Shown piece by piece: positions 1-8,395 of a stretch of 64,000 nt of DNA (position 1 is its first letter; every line of letters begins with the position of its first letter). A program made the translations under genes and the position numbers. The stretch comes from Macrococcus sp. 19Msa1099 (lineage in GTDB: Bacteria; Bacillota; Bacilli; Staphylococcales; Staphylococcaceae). A model generated the notes under the pieces. That model was not told where the DNA came from and did no database searches. It saw nothing but the letters and a program-made list of their open reading frames with translations. The stretch is from NCBI GenBank assembly GCA_019357535.2, contig CP079955.1:558001-622000 (forward strand), in the 5' to 3' direction.

Positions 1-58
1 GCTGTTAGGAATATATTTAATAATTAAGAGTACGATAAGCTAAGAGAGGTGAAGCGAC

Positions 59-1375
59 ATGGAAGTGAAATTATTTCATACGAACGATATACATAGCTAT
101 TTATCCAACTATCATAAAATTAGTCGTTATCTCAATGATAGACGTGAAGAACACACAGATATGATTTATTTTGACCTGGGGGATCATGTGGACAGAAGTC
201 ATCCGCTGACTGAGGCAACATTAGGAAAAGCGAATATAGAATTACTGAATGATGCACAAGTAGATGTAGTGACGATCGGAAATAATGAGGGAATCACGCT
301 CGATCATGATGCGTTCAATCAACTTTATCAAGATGCACGGTTCGAAATTACATGCTGTAATCTATTTGATGAACAAGGCAATCTTCCAGAAAACATTCGC
401 ACATCCGTTATTATGGAAAGACAAGGAATCACTTATGGTATCATCGGTGCTACAGCTGAATTTACACCTTTTTATAAAGCGCTAGGCTGGGAGGTTACGG
501 ATCCGATGTCTGCCATTATTCGTGAAGTACATCGCATTCATGAACATGTAGATGTCGTGATTATTCTGAGCCATCTCGGAAAGTTCTTTGATCGACAGCT
601 TGCTGAAGCTTGTCCGCAAATTGATATTATACTAGGTGCACATACACATCATTTCTTCCAGCAAGGAGAAGTTGTAAATGATGTACTTATCGGTGCTGCT
701 GGTAGATATGGTGAGTACATCGGAGAGATGACTTTAATATTTGAAGGGCGAAAGCTTATCCGTAAAAGTGCAAGGTTGATTGATACGAACGACCTCAGAC
801 CAACAGGAGAAGACTTCTTTGAAGCAGGTGCAGCGCTGCTCAGCCAAAAAGTTTCAGACAAGCAGCTGGATTTGCCGAGACGCCTTTACAGTGCATCCTA
901 TACAACAGATCTGCTCTCACAAGCTTTGATGGATTTCACAGGTGGGGACTGTGCTCTGATTAATTCTGGTCTTATTGTAAAAGGATTTGAAGGTAGAGGT
1001 TTTTCATATTTCGATTTACATACGATGCTGCCACACCCGATTAACCCAGTTAAGATTACGCTCTCAGGACGTGAACTAAAAGAAATTATCAATATGAGTA
1101 TGCTGCATGATTACCGCGATGACATTGTCAAAGGTTTCGGATTCAGAGGGGATATCTTTGGAATGTATGTATGGAAGAATATTGGTTATATACAGTCACA
1201 GCAACGCTATTTCATTGGTACAGAGGAAATAGATAATCATAAGAAATATTATTTAGCGACACTCGATATGTATACTTTCGGAAGATTCTTTCCTCAGTTT
1301 ACGCAAAATGAAAAGCGCTATTATATGCCAGAATTTTTACGTGATATTATGGAAACAGCAGTGAAAAAAATATAA
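59..1375 (+). CDS. yunD: YunD-type metallophosphatase / 5'-nucleotidase family protein
   Basis: A 438-residue two-domain phosphoesterase without a signal peptide, so presumably cytoplasmic. The N-terminal calcineurin-like domain has the metal-binding motifs in order: FHTNDIH (D10, H12), DLGDHVD (D42), GNNEG (75-77, in place of the usual GNHE), LSHLG and GAHTHH. The C-terminal half has the LINSG element of 5'-nucleotidase C domains. Members of the family hydrolyse nucleotides or UDP-sugars; the substrate here cannot be told from sequence. The ATG is preceded by AGAGAGGTG. It lies directly upstream of lipA, as in staphylococci. Confidence 0.85.
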   Translation: MEVKLFHTNDIHSYLSNYHKISRYLNDRREEHTDMIYFDLGDHVDRSHPLTEATLGKANIELLNDAQVDVVTIGNNEGITLDHDAFNQLYQDARFEITCCNLFDEQGNLPENIRTSVIMERQGITYGIIGATAEFTPFYKALGWEVTDPMSAIIREVHRIHEHVDVVIILSHLGKFFDRQLAEACPQIDIILGAHTHHFFQQGEVVNDVLIGAAGRYGEYIGEMTLIFEGRKLIRKSARLIDTNDLRPTGEDFFEAGAALLSQKVSDKQLDLPRRLYSASYTTDLLSQALMDFTGGDCALINSGLIVKGFEGRGFSYFDLHTMLPHPINPVKITLSGRELKEIINMSMLHDYRDDIVKGFGFRGDIFGMYVWKNIGYIQSQQRYFIGTEEIDNHKKYYLATLDMYTFGRFFPQFTQNEKRYYMPEFLRDIMETAVKKI

Positions 1376-1397
1376 TACACATGCTGAGTTTATAAAT

Positions 1398-1432
1398 TTG
1401 ACAATAATGGCATCTTACATATATGTTATAAT
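1398..1432 (+). promoter_or_regulatory. Probable lipA promoter with extended -10
   Basis: TATAAT at 1427-1432 is preceded by TG at 1424-1425, giving the extended -10 form TGnTATAAT. A TTGACA at 1398-1403 is 23 bp upstream, too far for a standard -35, so the extended -10 is the stronger evidence. The TTG start of lipA follows about 30 bp later. Confidence 0.5.
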
Positions 1433-1461
1433 GAAATCATCAGAATTTTGGAGGGATTAGT

Positions 1462-2376
1462 TTGGCTACAAAAAATGAAGAAATACTAAGAAAACCCGAA
1501 TGGCTAAAGATAAAATTAAATACTAATAAAAGTTACACTGGTCTAAAAAAAATGATGCGCGAGCACAATTTAAATACAGTATGTGAAGAAGCAAAATGTC
1601 CGAATATCCATGAATGCTGGGGTGAAAGAAAGACTGCGACAATCATGATATTAGGTGCAATCTGTACACGTGCATGTCGTTTCTGTGCAGTTAAGACAGG
1701 ATTGCCGAATGAACTTGACTTAAACGAACCAGAACGTGTTGCAGAATCTGTTCGTCTAATGAATCTAAAGCACGTCGTTATCACAGCAGTTGCTCGTGAT
1801 GACCTAAAAGACGGTGGTGCACATGTTTATGCGGAAACAATTCGTCAAGTACGTGAAGTCAATCCATATACAACAATTGAAGTATTACCATCTGATATGG
1901 GTGGCAGCATTGAGAACTGGGAAACGTTGATGGCAGCAAAACCAGATATCTTAAACCATAATATTGAAACGGTAAGACGCCTTACGCCAAGAGTTCGTGC
2001 GCGTGCAACGTATGACCGTTCTCTTGAAGTATTACGACGTTCTAAAGAACTATATCCAGATATCCCGACAAAATCGAGTTTAATGGTTGGACTTGGAGAA
2101 ACAACAGAAGAAATCTACGAAGTGATGGATGATTTGCGTGCAAATGACGTAGATATTATGACAATCGGTCAGTACCTTCAGCCAAGCCGTAAACACCTTA
2201 AGGTCCAAAAATATTATACACCGCTTGAATTCGGTAAGTTACGTAAAGTAGCGATGGAAAAAGGATTCAAACACTGCCAGGCAGGACCAATGGTGAGAAG
2301 TTCATATCATGCAGATGAACAAGTAAATGAAGCTGCGAAAGAAAAACATCGTTTAGGTGAGCTTTCTAGTAAGTAG
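1462..2376 (+). CDS. lipA: Lipoyl synthase LipA
   Basis: Radical-SAM enzyme that inserts two sulfur atoms into octanoyl groups on lipoyl domains. Both Fe-S motifs are visible: the auxiliary-cluster CX4CX5C (C41, C46, C52) and the SAM-cluster CX3CX2C (C68, C72, C75, in CTRACRFC). The C-terminal RSSYHA holds the conserved serine that ligates the auxiliary cluster. At 304 residues it has the family's usual length. The start is TTG, placed 7 bases after GGAGGG (1450-1455); the ATA-rich extended -10 lies just upstream. yutD follows by 7 bp, probably co-transcribed. Confidence 0.96.
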   Translation: MATKNEEILRKPEWLKIKLNTNKSYTGLKKMMREHNLNTVCEEAKCPNIHECWGERKTATIMILGAICTRACRFCAVKTGLPNELDLNEPERVAESVRLMNLKHVVITAVARDDLKDGGAHVYAETIRQVREVNPYTTIEVLPSDMGGSIENWETLMAAKPDILNHNIETVRRLTPRVRARATYDRSLEVLRRSKELYPDIPTKSSLMVGLGETTEEIYEVMDDLRANDVDIMTIGQYLQPSRKHLKVQKYYTPLEFGKLRKVAMEKGFKHCQAGPMVRSSYHADEQVNEAAKEKHRLGELSSK

Positions 2377-2383
2377 GTGCGCT

Positions 2384-2854
2384 ATGATTATACAGACTGG
2401 ACGACATTATTTTGAAGTCATTGAGAATTATCGAGAAGCATTCAATCAGGAAATGTTTGACCATCGATATTCAGAAATATTAGATCGCTATCCTTATATT
2501 GTTGGCGATATAGGATTCGAACAGCTCAGGCTACGTGGTTTCTTTGAAGATAATAAAAAGGGCTCGGAAGTAAATAAAAGGTTCTCTACAATCCAGGATT
2601 ATTTACTTGAGTACTGCAACTTTGGATGTGCATATTTTGTTCTGAGAAGACTGAATGAACAAGAAGTTGTAAAGCATTTCGGTGCTGAGGTTGTGATTGC
2701 AGCGAATACATCACAACAAGATGACACAAAGCGTGCTGAGTCAGAGGTGCCTGTTCAACTAGAGAAACAGACACAAGTTGAAAAACAACAGCAGAATGAG
2801 CAAGAAGAGCCAACTGAGCATAAAGATAAGACCTTCAAATATTTTCAGAAATAA
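2384..2854 (+). CDS. yutD: YutD family protein
   Basis: 156-residue cytoplasmic protein of unknown role, recognised by the family's N-terminal pattern (YREAFN, RYSEILDRYPYIVGD, FEQLRLRGFF). The last 45 or so residues are low-complexity and rich in Glu and Gln (about residues 118-150), probably disordered. I chose the ATG at 2384, where family similarity begins, rather than an upstream in-frame GTG at 2357 that would overlap lipA. The lipA-yutD pair is conserved in Bacillus and Staphylococcus. A strong terminator follows. Confidence 0.8.
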   Translation: MIIQTGRHYFEVIENYREAFNQEMFDHRYSEILDRYPYIVGDIGFEQLRLRGFFEDNKKGSEVNKRFSTIQDYLLEYCNFGCAYFVLRRLNEQEVVKHFGAEVVIAANTSQQDDTKRAESEVPVQLEKQTQVEKQQQNEQEEPTEHKDKTFKYFQK

Positions 2855-2873
2855 ATTGAATTTATTATACTAG

Positions 2874-2903
2874 ACCGAAAAGCATATGCTTTTCGGTTTT
2901 TTT
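2874..2903 (+). terminator. Terminator of lipA-yutD
   Basis: Perfect 12+12 bp inverted repeat (ACCGAAAAGCAT and its complement, 2874-2897) followed by six T. The RBS of the next gene begins only a few bases later. Confidence 0.9.
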
Positions 2904-2914
2904 AGGAGAGCGTA

Positions 2915-3877
2915 ATGAAAATAGCCTTTGAATTTTTATTTAATCGTAACCGTAATATATCTTACACTGCAATAGATAAATATTTACATGGTCTAAACTT
3001 TAATGGACAAATTCGAATAAGTCATGAAGGAAAAGGTATCTTACATCAAAGCTATGGATATAAAAACTTAAACCAGGATCCGATAACATACGATACACAA
3101 TTTTTAACAGCATCTATACAAAAATTTATTACGGGTATTATCATTGAACAACTGATAGATGAAGGTAAAATCCGTAGAATGGATAAGATTGTTAAATATA
3201 TTAACGGTTTACCTGATTTTATTACGATTGAAGACTTATTACTTCATATTAGTGGACTTAGTCCGTATAAGGTACATCACAATTTTTATGGACTTGATCA
3301 ATCCGTAAATATGATTCAAGCATCGGGTGCTAAACTACCATTTCATAAATTTGATTATAACGATGCAAACTATATATTACTCGCAAAACTAATCGAAATT
3401 GTCGAAAATCAGACGTATAGAACGGTAGTTTATGACAGAATTATCGACAAATATCAGCTTGCGCATAGTTGCTTTTATGATGAAGTTACCGATGCAACGA
3501 CGGGCCTTCATCAATTTGGTAGTGTACTTATTGAAGATTGGCATAATGATCTTGATAAGTACTATGGAGCAGGAAATATGTATATGTCACTGAAGGATAT
3601 TGATATACTTAGTCATCTATTCGCTAACCATCTTATCTTCAATAAACCAAAAACAGAGTTCATACTAGCACCTCATCGATATAAAAATCAAAAGTACAGA
3701 AGTGGGATTTCTTTAAGAGATAATTATTTAAGATTAAGAGGCTCTTTATATGCACATGATGTTGTTGTTTATTTTAATGCAAAATCGTTTATTTGTGTGG
3801 CATCCAATAGGGAAAGCAATGTATATCAAGCAGAAACAATACTATTAAATATACTCAATTCAAATGAATATTGCTAA
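2915..3877 (+). CDS. FmtA/beta-lactamase-like serine hydrolase, no signal peptide
   Basis: 320-residue member of the serine beta-lactamase / DD-peptidase fold family (Pfam Beta-lactamase). The nucleophile motif SxxK is S67-I-Q-K70, and the second motif is seen as YNDANY (148-153), a variant of the usual YxN. There is no signal peptide or membrane segment at the N-terminus, so the product looks cytoplasmic, unlike its neighbour at 3939 with which it shares order and motifs throughout. FmtA-like proteins act on teichoic acid D-alanyl esters or peptidoglycan outside the cell, so location is puzzling. Substrate unknown. Loss of an export signal after duplication is possible. Confidence 0.75.
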   Translation: MKIAFEFLFNRNRNISYTAIDKYLHGLNFNGQIRISHEGKGILHQSYGYKNLNQDPITYDTQFLTASIQKFITGIIIEQLIDEGKIRRMDKIVKYINGLPDFITIEDLLLHISGLSPYKVHHNFYGLDQSVNMIQASGAKLPFHKFDYNDANYILLAKLIEIVENQTYRTVVYDRIIDKYQLAHSCFYDEVTDATTGLHQFGSVLIEDWHNDLDKYYGAGNMYMSLKDIDILSHLFANHLIFNKPKTEFILAPHRYKNQKYRSGISLRDNYLRLRGSLYAHDVVVYFNAKSFICVASNRESNVYQAETILLNILNSNEYC

Positions 3878-3880
3878 TAA

Positions 3881-3907
3881 TTGACAATTATAAATAAAAG
3901 TTATAAA
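3881..3907 (+). promoter_or_regulatory. Possible promoter of the second serine hydrolase
   Basis: TTGACA (3881-3886) and TATAAA (3902-3907) with a short 15-bp spacer, about 30 bp before the ATG. It suggests that the second paralogue can be expressed independently of the first. Confidence 0.4.
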
Positions 3908-3938
3908 TTCTACATATCACATTGTCAAAGAGGTATTT

Positions 3939-5030
3939 ATGAGAAAGCTAATCGTTTTGTTGCTAATCATTGGATTATGGGCAGCATTAATTTATGAATT
4001 AACAGGAAAAAATAATGAAGGACATGAAGCAAGAGGTAAACAAAATACAGGTGTTCAAACAAACATAGTTAAAACGAATCAAAATGATACATTAAAAATA
4101 CAAGTAGATCAATTGATAAAGAAAAATCACTTTAATGGAAGTGTATTTGTTGCTTACAATAATGATACATTGTTAGATCAGTCTTATGGATTTAAAGGTG
4201 CTGATCAGACTGAAAAATTTGACGAGAATAGCATGTATTTAATTGGTTCTTGCCAAAAATTAATAACCGGGATTATTACAAAGCAACTTGTTGATGATAG
4301 GATAATTAATGTTGATGTACCTGTTAAACAATACATTCCAAATTTCAAATATCCAAATATTAAAATAAAAGATTTAATATTACATCGCTCGGGGTTAGTG
4401 AAGTATGCATCTCATGGAGATTATCATGGATTAGATGCATCAGTTGATAATATAAATGCGACAGGTCTTGGCCAAGTTCCTCATGGATCATATTTATATA
4501 ATGATGCAAATTATATTTTACTTGCAAAGGTGATAGAAAATGTCACAGGAAAATCTTATCAGCAAAATGTTGAACAGCGTATATTTAAGAAATATCATTT
4601 AAAAGAATCAAGTTTTTTTGATGACGAAAAATTAAGCCCTTATTTTGTTAAAGGATTAAAGTATGTGAATCATAATTGGAAAGCGATAGAGCCAACGGGC
4701 TTGGATAAATTTTATGGTGCAGGGAATATTTATATGTCTCCGAAAGATATGGGAATTTTATTGAATGATGTGATGCAATATAGAGTGTTAAGTAAGTCAC
4801 AATTAGATTCAATATCGAAGCCCATGATTTTTAATATACATTCTAAATATAGATATGGTATGTCCTTAAAAAAAGAATATTACCGTTCGCGTGGATACTT
4901 CTTTGGGATAGATTTTGTCAGCCTGTTTAATCATAACAAGGTCGTCGTCGTTGCTACTAACAAACTAACACAAAATGAAATTCCTAATAATGAGAAATTG
5001 GCACAACAGATTTATAGTCTACTAAAATAA
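3939..5030 (+). CDS. FmtA/Flp-like membrane-anchored serine hydrolase
   Basis: 363 residues. An N-terminal hydrophobic segment (about residues 3-19, after MRK) acts as an uncleaved anchor or signal peptide, followed by a polar linker to about residue 55. The hydrolase domain has S104-C-Q-K107 as SxxK and a YNDANY motif, aligned with the gene at 2915. An extracytoplasmic role on cell-wall or teichoic acid esters is inferred from FmtA-type relatives; no specific substrate can be assigned. AT-rich codon use is stronger here than in flanking core genes. The RBS AGAGGT precedes the ATG. Confidence 0.8.
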   Translation: MRKLIVLLLIIGLWAALIYELTGKNNEGHEARGKQNTGVQTNIVKTNQNDTLKIQVDQLIKKNHFNGSVFVAYNNDTLLDQSYGFKGADQTEKFDENSMYLIGSCQKLITGIITKQLVDDRIINVDVPVKQYIPNFKYPNIKIKDLILHRSGLVKYASHGDYHGLDASVDNINATGLGQVPHGSYLYNDANYILLAKVIENVTGKSYQQNVEQRIFKKYHLKESSFFDDEKLSPYFVKGLKYVNHNWKAIEPTGLDKFYGAGNIYMSPKDMGILLNDVMQYRVLSKSQLDSISKPMIFNIHSKYRYGMSLKKEYYRSRGYFFGIDFVSLFNHNKVVVVATNKLTQNEIPNNEKLAQQIYSLLK

Positions 5031-5070
5031 AAAAGCGATAATGATTATTATAATAATCATTATCGCTTTT
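5031..5070. terminator. Bidirectional terminator, 20+20 bp perfect palindrome
   Basis: The 40 bases are a perfect inverted repeat with A4 at one end and T4 at the other, lying exactly between the stop codons of two convergent genes (5030 and 5070). It can end transcription from both sides. Confidence 0.85.
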
Positions 5071-5333
5071 TATAGAATGACCTCATATAAAAAGCTCTTT
5101 ATTTCTTCTGCATCACTTTCATTGACACCAAGTACGTGTTCAATATAGCCAGGTTCATCCAGATCATCTCGACCAATAATACCGAATTTGTTTGATTGTG
5201 TATTTAATACAATGGTCTTACCGTAATGTCGGTCAGTTTGAATTAAAGTCAAATCATGTCGGCTATCGCCAACAAAGCTGACGAATCTGACTTTGGCTTG
5301 TTCTTCATCATCATATAAGAACATATCTATCAT
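5070..5333 (-). CDS. DUF3055 family protein
   Basis: 87-residue small soluble protein matching the DUF3055 pattern of Bacillus and Staphylococcus (FLYDDEEQ, RFVSFVGD, TSNKFGIIG-like, DDLDEPGYIEH). Function unknown. The start ATG at 5333 is placed 7 bases after GAGGTG; an in-frame ATG further upstream lacks a good RBS and would add non-conserved residues. It faces the serine hydrolase and is divergent from yutE. Confidence 0.75.
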   Translation of the reverse strand: MIDMFLYDDEEQAKVRFVSFVGDSRHDLTLIQTDRHYGKTIVLNTQSNKFGIIGRDDLDEPGYIEHVLGVNESDAEEIKSFLYEVIL

Positions 5334-5416
5334 TTTCTTCACCTCATTTAAGAATAGTATACATTGAAGTGCAGCGGAATACAAAATTTGATAAACTGAG
5401 AAGTGGAGGCGATGGT

Positions 5417-5854
5417 ATGTATTTCGTAGATAGAGAAGAACTCACATTAAAGTTAGCGTATATCAATCAATTATCACAAGTGTTAGAAGAGAGTGAAGGA
5501 TACGCACTCGAGCGTATTGCGCATATGTTGATTGAGAGTGTTGTAGATGTAGGAAATATGATTATCGATGGATTTATTATGCGAGATCCAGGAAGTTATA
5601 AAGATGTATTGGATATCCTTGAAATGGAACAAGTAATTCCTGCACAAGATGCGCAGATGATGCGCGATACATTGTATTTAAGACAATGGTTTGTACGTGA
5701 TTATATTAATATTGATCACAATGAAGTGAAGCGTGTATTTATGGAGAATATTGCAAGCTATAAACAGTTTAAAGCAAATGTGGATACATTTATCGAAAAT
5801 GAATTAGGACCAGTATCAGCATTTGGAAAGGGTGGAAAAGTTGAAGAAGTATAA
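5417..5854 (+). CDS. yutE: YutE-type DUF86 (HepT/HEPN-like) protein
   Basis: 145-residue helical protein of the DUF86/HepT-like family. Conserved stretches include [24 protein letters not shown] and [14 protein letters not shown]. HepT RNases carry an R-x4-6-H motif; here the corresponding stretch reads RQWFVRDY, so the histidine is replaced by Arg and RNase activity is doubtful. No partner nucleotidyltransferase (MntA) gene lies beside it. Start ATG 5417 is eight bases after GGAGG (5404-5408). Its end overlaps the next gene by 14 bp. Confidence 0.8.
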   Translation: MYFVDREELTLKLAYINQLSQVLEESEGYALERIAHMLIESVVDVGNMIIDGFIMRDPGSYKDVLDILEMEQVIPAQDAQMMRDTLYLRQWFVRDYINIDHNEVKRVFMENIASYKQFKANVDTFIENELGPVSAFGKGGKVEEV

Positions 5855-6626
5855 AGGTTATCTGTTAGATTTAGATGGAACGATGTACGCTGGCACACGC
5901 GTTATAGAAGGTGCAAAGGAATTTATCGAATATTTGTCGAATAATAATCTACCCTATCTCTTTGTTACAAATAACGCATCGAAACGTCCGGATGAGGTTG
6001 CTGAGAAATTAACGGATATGGGATTTATCGCAACGCCTGATAATGTTGTCACAAGTGCAATGGCAACAGCAAGTTATATCGCAGAAGAACATCCAGGTGC
6101 AAGTGTCTATGTTATTGGTGGTACTGGAATCAGACAAGCATTACAAGATGAACAGCTTGTTATTACAGATGATATTCATGTGGATTATGTCGTTATTGGC
6201 CTAGATGTAGACATCAACTATGAAAAATTATCTAAAGCATGTCTTGCTGTGCGTAATGGAGCTCGATTTATTTCGACAAATCCAGATACGTCTATTCCGA
6301 CAGAACGTGGATTTTTACCAGGGAATGGAGCTTTAACGAGTGTGGTCTCTGTATCAACGGGTATAGAACCTAAGTTTATCGGTAAACCCATGGAAACAAT
6401 TATGAATAAAGCAGTAGATATGATGCAATTACCGAAAGAAGAACTCGTAATGATCGGTGATTTATATATGACAGACATTATGAGTGGTATCAATGCAGGG
6501 ATAGATACATTACATGTTCAAACAGGAGTCAGCACTTATGAACAGGTGATGGCAGAGCAAGTTCCGCCAACGCATAGTGTTAAAAACTTATTAGATGTTA
6601 TTCGCATATACGAAACTGGTGAATAA
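5841..6626 (+). CDS. NagD-like HAD-IIA phosphatase (TIGR01457 type)
   Basis: 261-residue HAD hydrolase. Motif I is DLDGTMY near the N-terminus (DLDGT), motif II is the TNN of LFVTNNAS, and the C-terminal motif is the MIGDLYMTD segment with acidic residues for Mg2+; GKP before it is typical of the NagD/p-nitrophenylphosphatase group. Acts on small phosphate esters in the cytoplasm; physiological substrate unknown. I chose TTG 5841 ([22 protein letters not shown] just upstream); in-frame TTG 5823 or GTG 5832 would give slightly longer products. Overlap with yutE indicates translational coupling. Confidence 0.85.
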   Translation: MKKYKGYLLDLDGTMYAGTRVIEGAKEFIEYLSNNNLPYLFVTNNASKRPDEVAEKLTDMGFIATPDNVVTSAMATASYIAEEHPGASVYVIGGTGIRQALQDEQLVITDDIHVDYVVIGLDVDINYEKLSKACLAVRNGARFISTNPDTSIPTERGFLPGNGALTSVVSVSTGIEPKFIGKPMETIMNKAVDMMQLPKEELVMIGDLYMTDIMSGINAGIDTLHVQTGVSTYEQVMAEQVPPTHSVKNLLDVIRIYETGE

Positions 6627-6667
6627 TATACGTGTGTTAATCATCAAAAGAAGAAAACAGAAGTATA

Positions 6668-6698
6668 AAAATACTATGAGAAATCATAGTATTTTTTT
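6668..6698 (+). terminator. Terminator after the NagD-like gene
   Basis: Stem AAAATACTATGA / TCATAGTATTTT with GAAA loop (6668-6695) and a T-run. Confidence 0.85.
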
Positions 6699-6841
6699 TG
6701 TGTCCAAATTATGAACAGGAAATTTATTGATTTTAAAGTTAAAAAATAGTAATATCAGTTATTGTAAATAAATTATTAATATAATTTTAATGTTTGAAAT
6801 ATAGTTGTAATATAATTAGGTGAGAATAAAGAGGTGAAGCC
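6699..6841 (+). promoter_or_regulatory. dlt operon upstream region
   Basis: Very AT-rich 140-bp gap between the terminator and dltX. A TATAAT at 6811-6816 is a likely -10, but no convincing -35 stands at the right distance (TTGAAA at 6794 is only 11 bp away). This would fit an activator- or two-component-controlled promoter, as known for dlt in staphylococci (GraRS), but no box was identified. Confidence 0.35.
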
Positions 6842-6973
6842 ATGAAAGATACAATAAACGAGAATACTAGATTAGTACTCCTAACTTTACTTTATATTTC
6901 AATACTGTTCATATTGTTCTGGATATACGCTGGTGGAAGCGTTGAGAATAACTTTATATACAATGAATTTTAA
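6842..6973 (+). CDS. dltX: DltX, small membrane protein of teichoic acid D-alanylation
   Basis: 43 residues, one hydrophobic segment (about 11-29) and the conserved C-terminal FIYNEF that defines DltX. Family members associate with DltB and their C-terminus takes part in transfer of D-alanine across the membrane. It sits 15 bp upstream of dltA with RBS GAGGTG, the standard position at the head of dlt operons. Easily missed because of its size. Confidence 0.93.
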   Translation: MKDTINENTRLVLLTLLYISILFILFWIYAGGSVENNFIYNEF

Positions 6974-6988
6974 TGTAAGAGGTGGAAA

Positions 6989-8395
6989 ATGGATTTTCTA
7001 AAAACGTTTGAACAAGTTGTAAATCAGCAGCCAGAAAAAATTGCTTTTATTCATAGAGAGGAAACGATGACGTATCGTGCACTTGATTTATTAAGTGATG
7101 ATTTGGGGCAGAAGTTATTACATTCGAAAAAACCACTCATCGTATACGGACATATGTCAAAATGGATGCTAGTAGGTATGATCGCATCACTTAAAGCTGG
7201 AATTGGCTATGTACCGATAGATGTGTCGATACCAAGTGAACGTATAGATAAAATAATCGATACAATCCAACCGGAATTTATCTTTGCGACAGAAGAATTA
7301 GCAACACCCATACAAACGATAACTCCAAGTGACGTTAAAGAAGAATACTATAATTTACCAGGTCTTAAAGCGGATGATGTAGCCTATACAATATTCACAA
7401 GTGGGTCGACAGGGATGCCAAAAGGAGTAACAATACTGAGTGAATCATTAAATGAATTTACAGAGTGGATGACATCTTTATACGAAACACAAGAAGAAAA
7501 TTACTGGTTAAATCAGGCGCCTTTATCTTTTGATCTTTCGGTAATGGCCGTATACCCTTCACTAGCGACGGGAAGCACATTAGTGATGATTGACAAGGAT
7601 ATGATCAAAAAACCGATCGGCATTTATGAAACTTTAAAACGATATCCGATATCGGCGTGGGTATCTACGCCGTCATTCATGGAAATGTGTTTAATGCTAC
7701 CGGAATTTGACGCAGTGCATCATAGTAATTTAAAGTATTTCTACTTCTGTGGTGAGGCACTCAAGCATAAGACAGCTGAAAGCTTAAAGTCCAAGTTTAA
7801 TGATAGTCATATTTACAATACTTATGGTCCTACTGAAGCAACTGTTGCAGTGACAGGATTAGAAATAACTGAAGATGTACTGCACAAATATAACCCTTTA
7901 CCTGTTGGATATGCACGACCAGGTGTTACATTATCTATTACCGATGATGAGCTGCACGTTCATGGTAATGCGGTAAGTACAGGTTATGTCAATGCGCCGG
8001 ATAAGACTGCAGCGCAATTCTACCAAGATAAAGAACGTAGCTACCGTACGGGAGATAAAGCTAGACTTGAAGATGGACTATTGTTTATTGACGGGCGTAT
8101 TGACTTTCAGATTAAACTGAATGGTTACCGTATGGAGCTTGAAGAGATAGAACATGTGATTACTGAGCAGGAAGGCATTAAGGCGTGTATTGTAACACCT
8201 GTTGAGAAACAAGGAAGAGTACAATACCTAATTGCCCATGTTGTTGCAATTAATCTTCAAGAAGCTACTGTTAAAGAAAAGCTAAAAAATGAATTGCCTG
8301 AATATATGATTCCAAGAAAGTTTAATGTGATTGATCAAATTCCTATGACTGCAAACGGGAAAGTAGATCGCAAAGCACTATTAGGTGATCGATAA
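6989..8395 (+). CDS. dltA: D-alanine--[D-alanyl carrier protein] ligase DltA
   Basis: 468-residue ANL-superfamily adenylation enzyme that activates D-Ala with ATP and loads it on DltC. Visible motifs: the P-loop FTSGSTGMPKG (about 136-146), NTYGPTEAT, YRTGDKA and the C-terminal GKVDRKAL with catalytic lysine K458. Length agrees with the family. The stop overlaps the dltB start as TAATG. Cytoplasmic; supplies D-Ala for esterification of lipoteichoic and wall teichoic acids, lowering negative surface charge. Confidence 0.96.
   Translation: MDFLKTFEQVVNQQPEKIAFIHREETMTYRALDLLSDDLGQKLLHSKKPLIVYGHMSKWMLVGMIASLKAGIGYVPIDVSIPSERIDKIIDTIQPEFIFATEELATPIQTITPSDVKEEYYNLPGLKADDVAYTIFTSGSTGMPKGVTILSESLNEFTEWMTSLYETQEENYWLNQAPLSFDLSVMAVYPSLATGSTLVMIDKDMIKKPIGIYETLKRYPISAWVSTPSFMEMCLMLPEFDAVHHSNLKYFYFCGEALKHKTAESLKSKFNDSHIYNTYGPTEATVAVTGLEITEDVLHKYNPLPVGYARPGVTLSITDDELHVHGNAVSTGYVNAPDKTAAQFYQDKERSYRTGDKARLEDGLLFIDGRIDFQIKLNGYRMELEEIEHVITEQEGIKACIVTPVEKQGRVQYLIAHVVAINLQEATVKEKLKNELPEYMIPRKFNVIDQIPMTANGKVDRKALLGDR

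Noticed and set aside
5031-5070. Fur-box-like sequence (GATAATGATTATTA repeat)
   Set aside because: The match is part of a perfect palindrome lying exactly between two convergent stop codons with A- and T-runs at its ends. A terminator explains it; no promoter is near.
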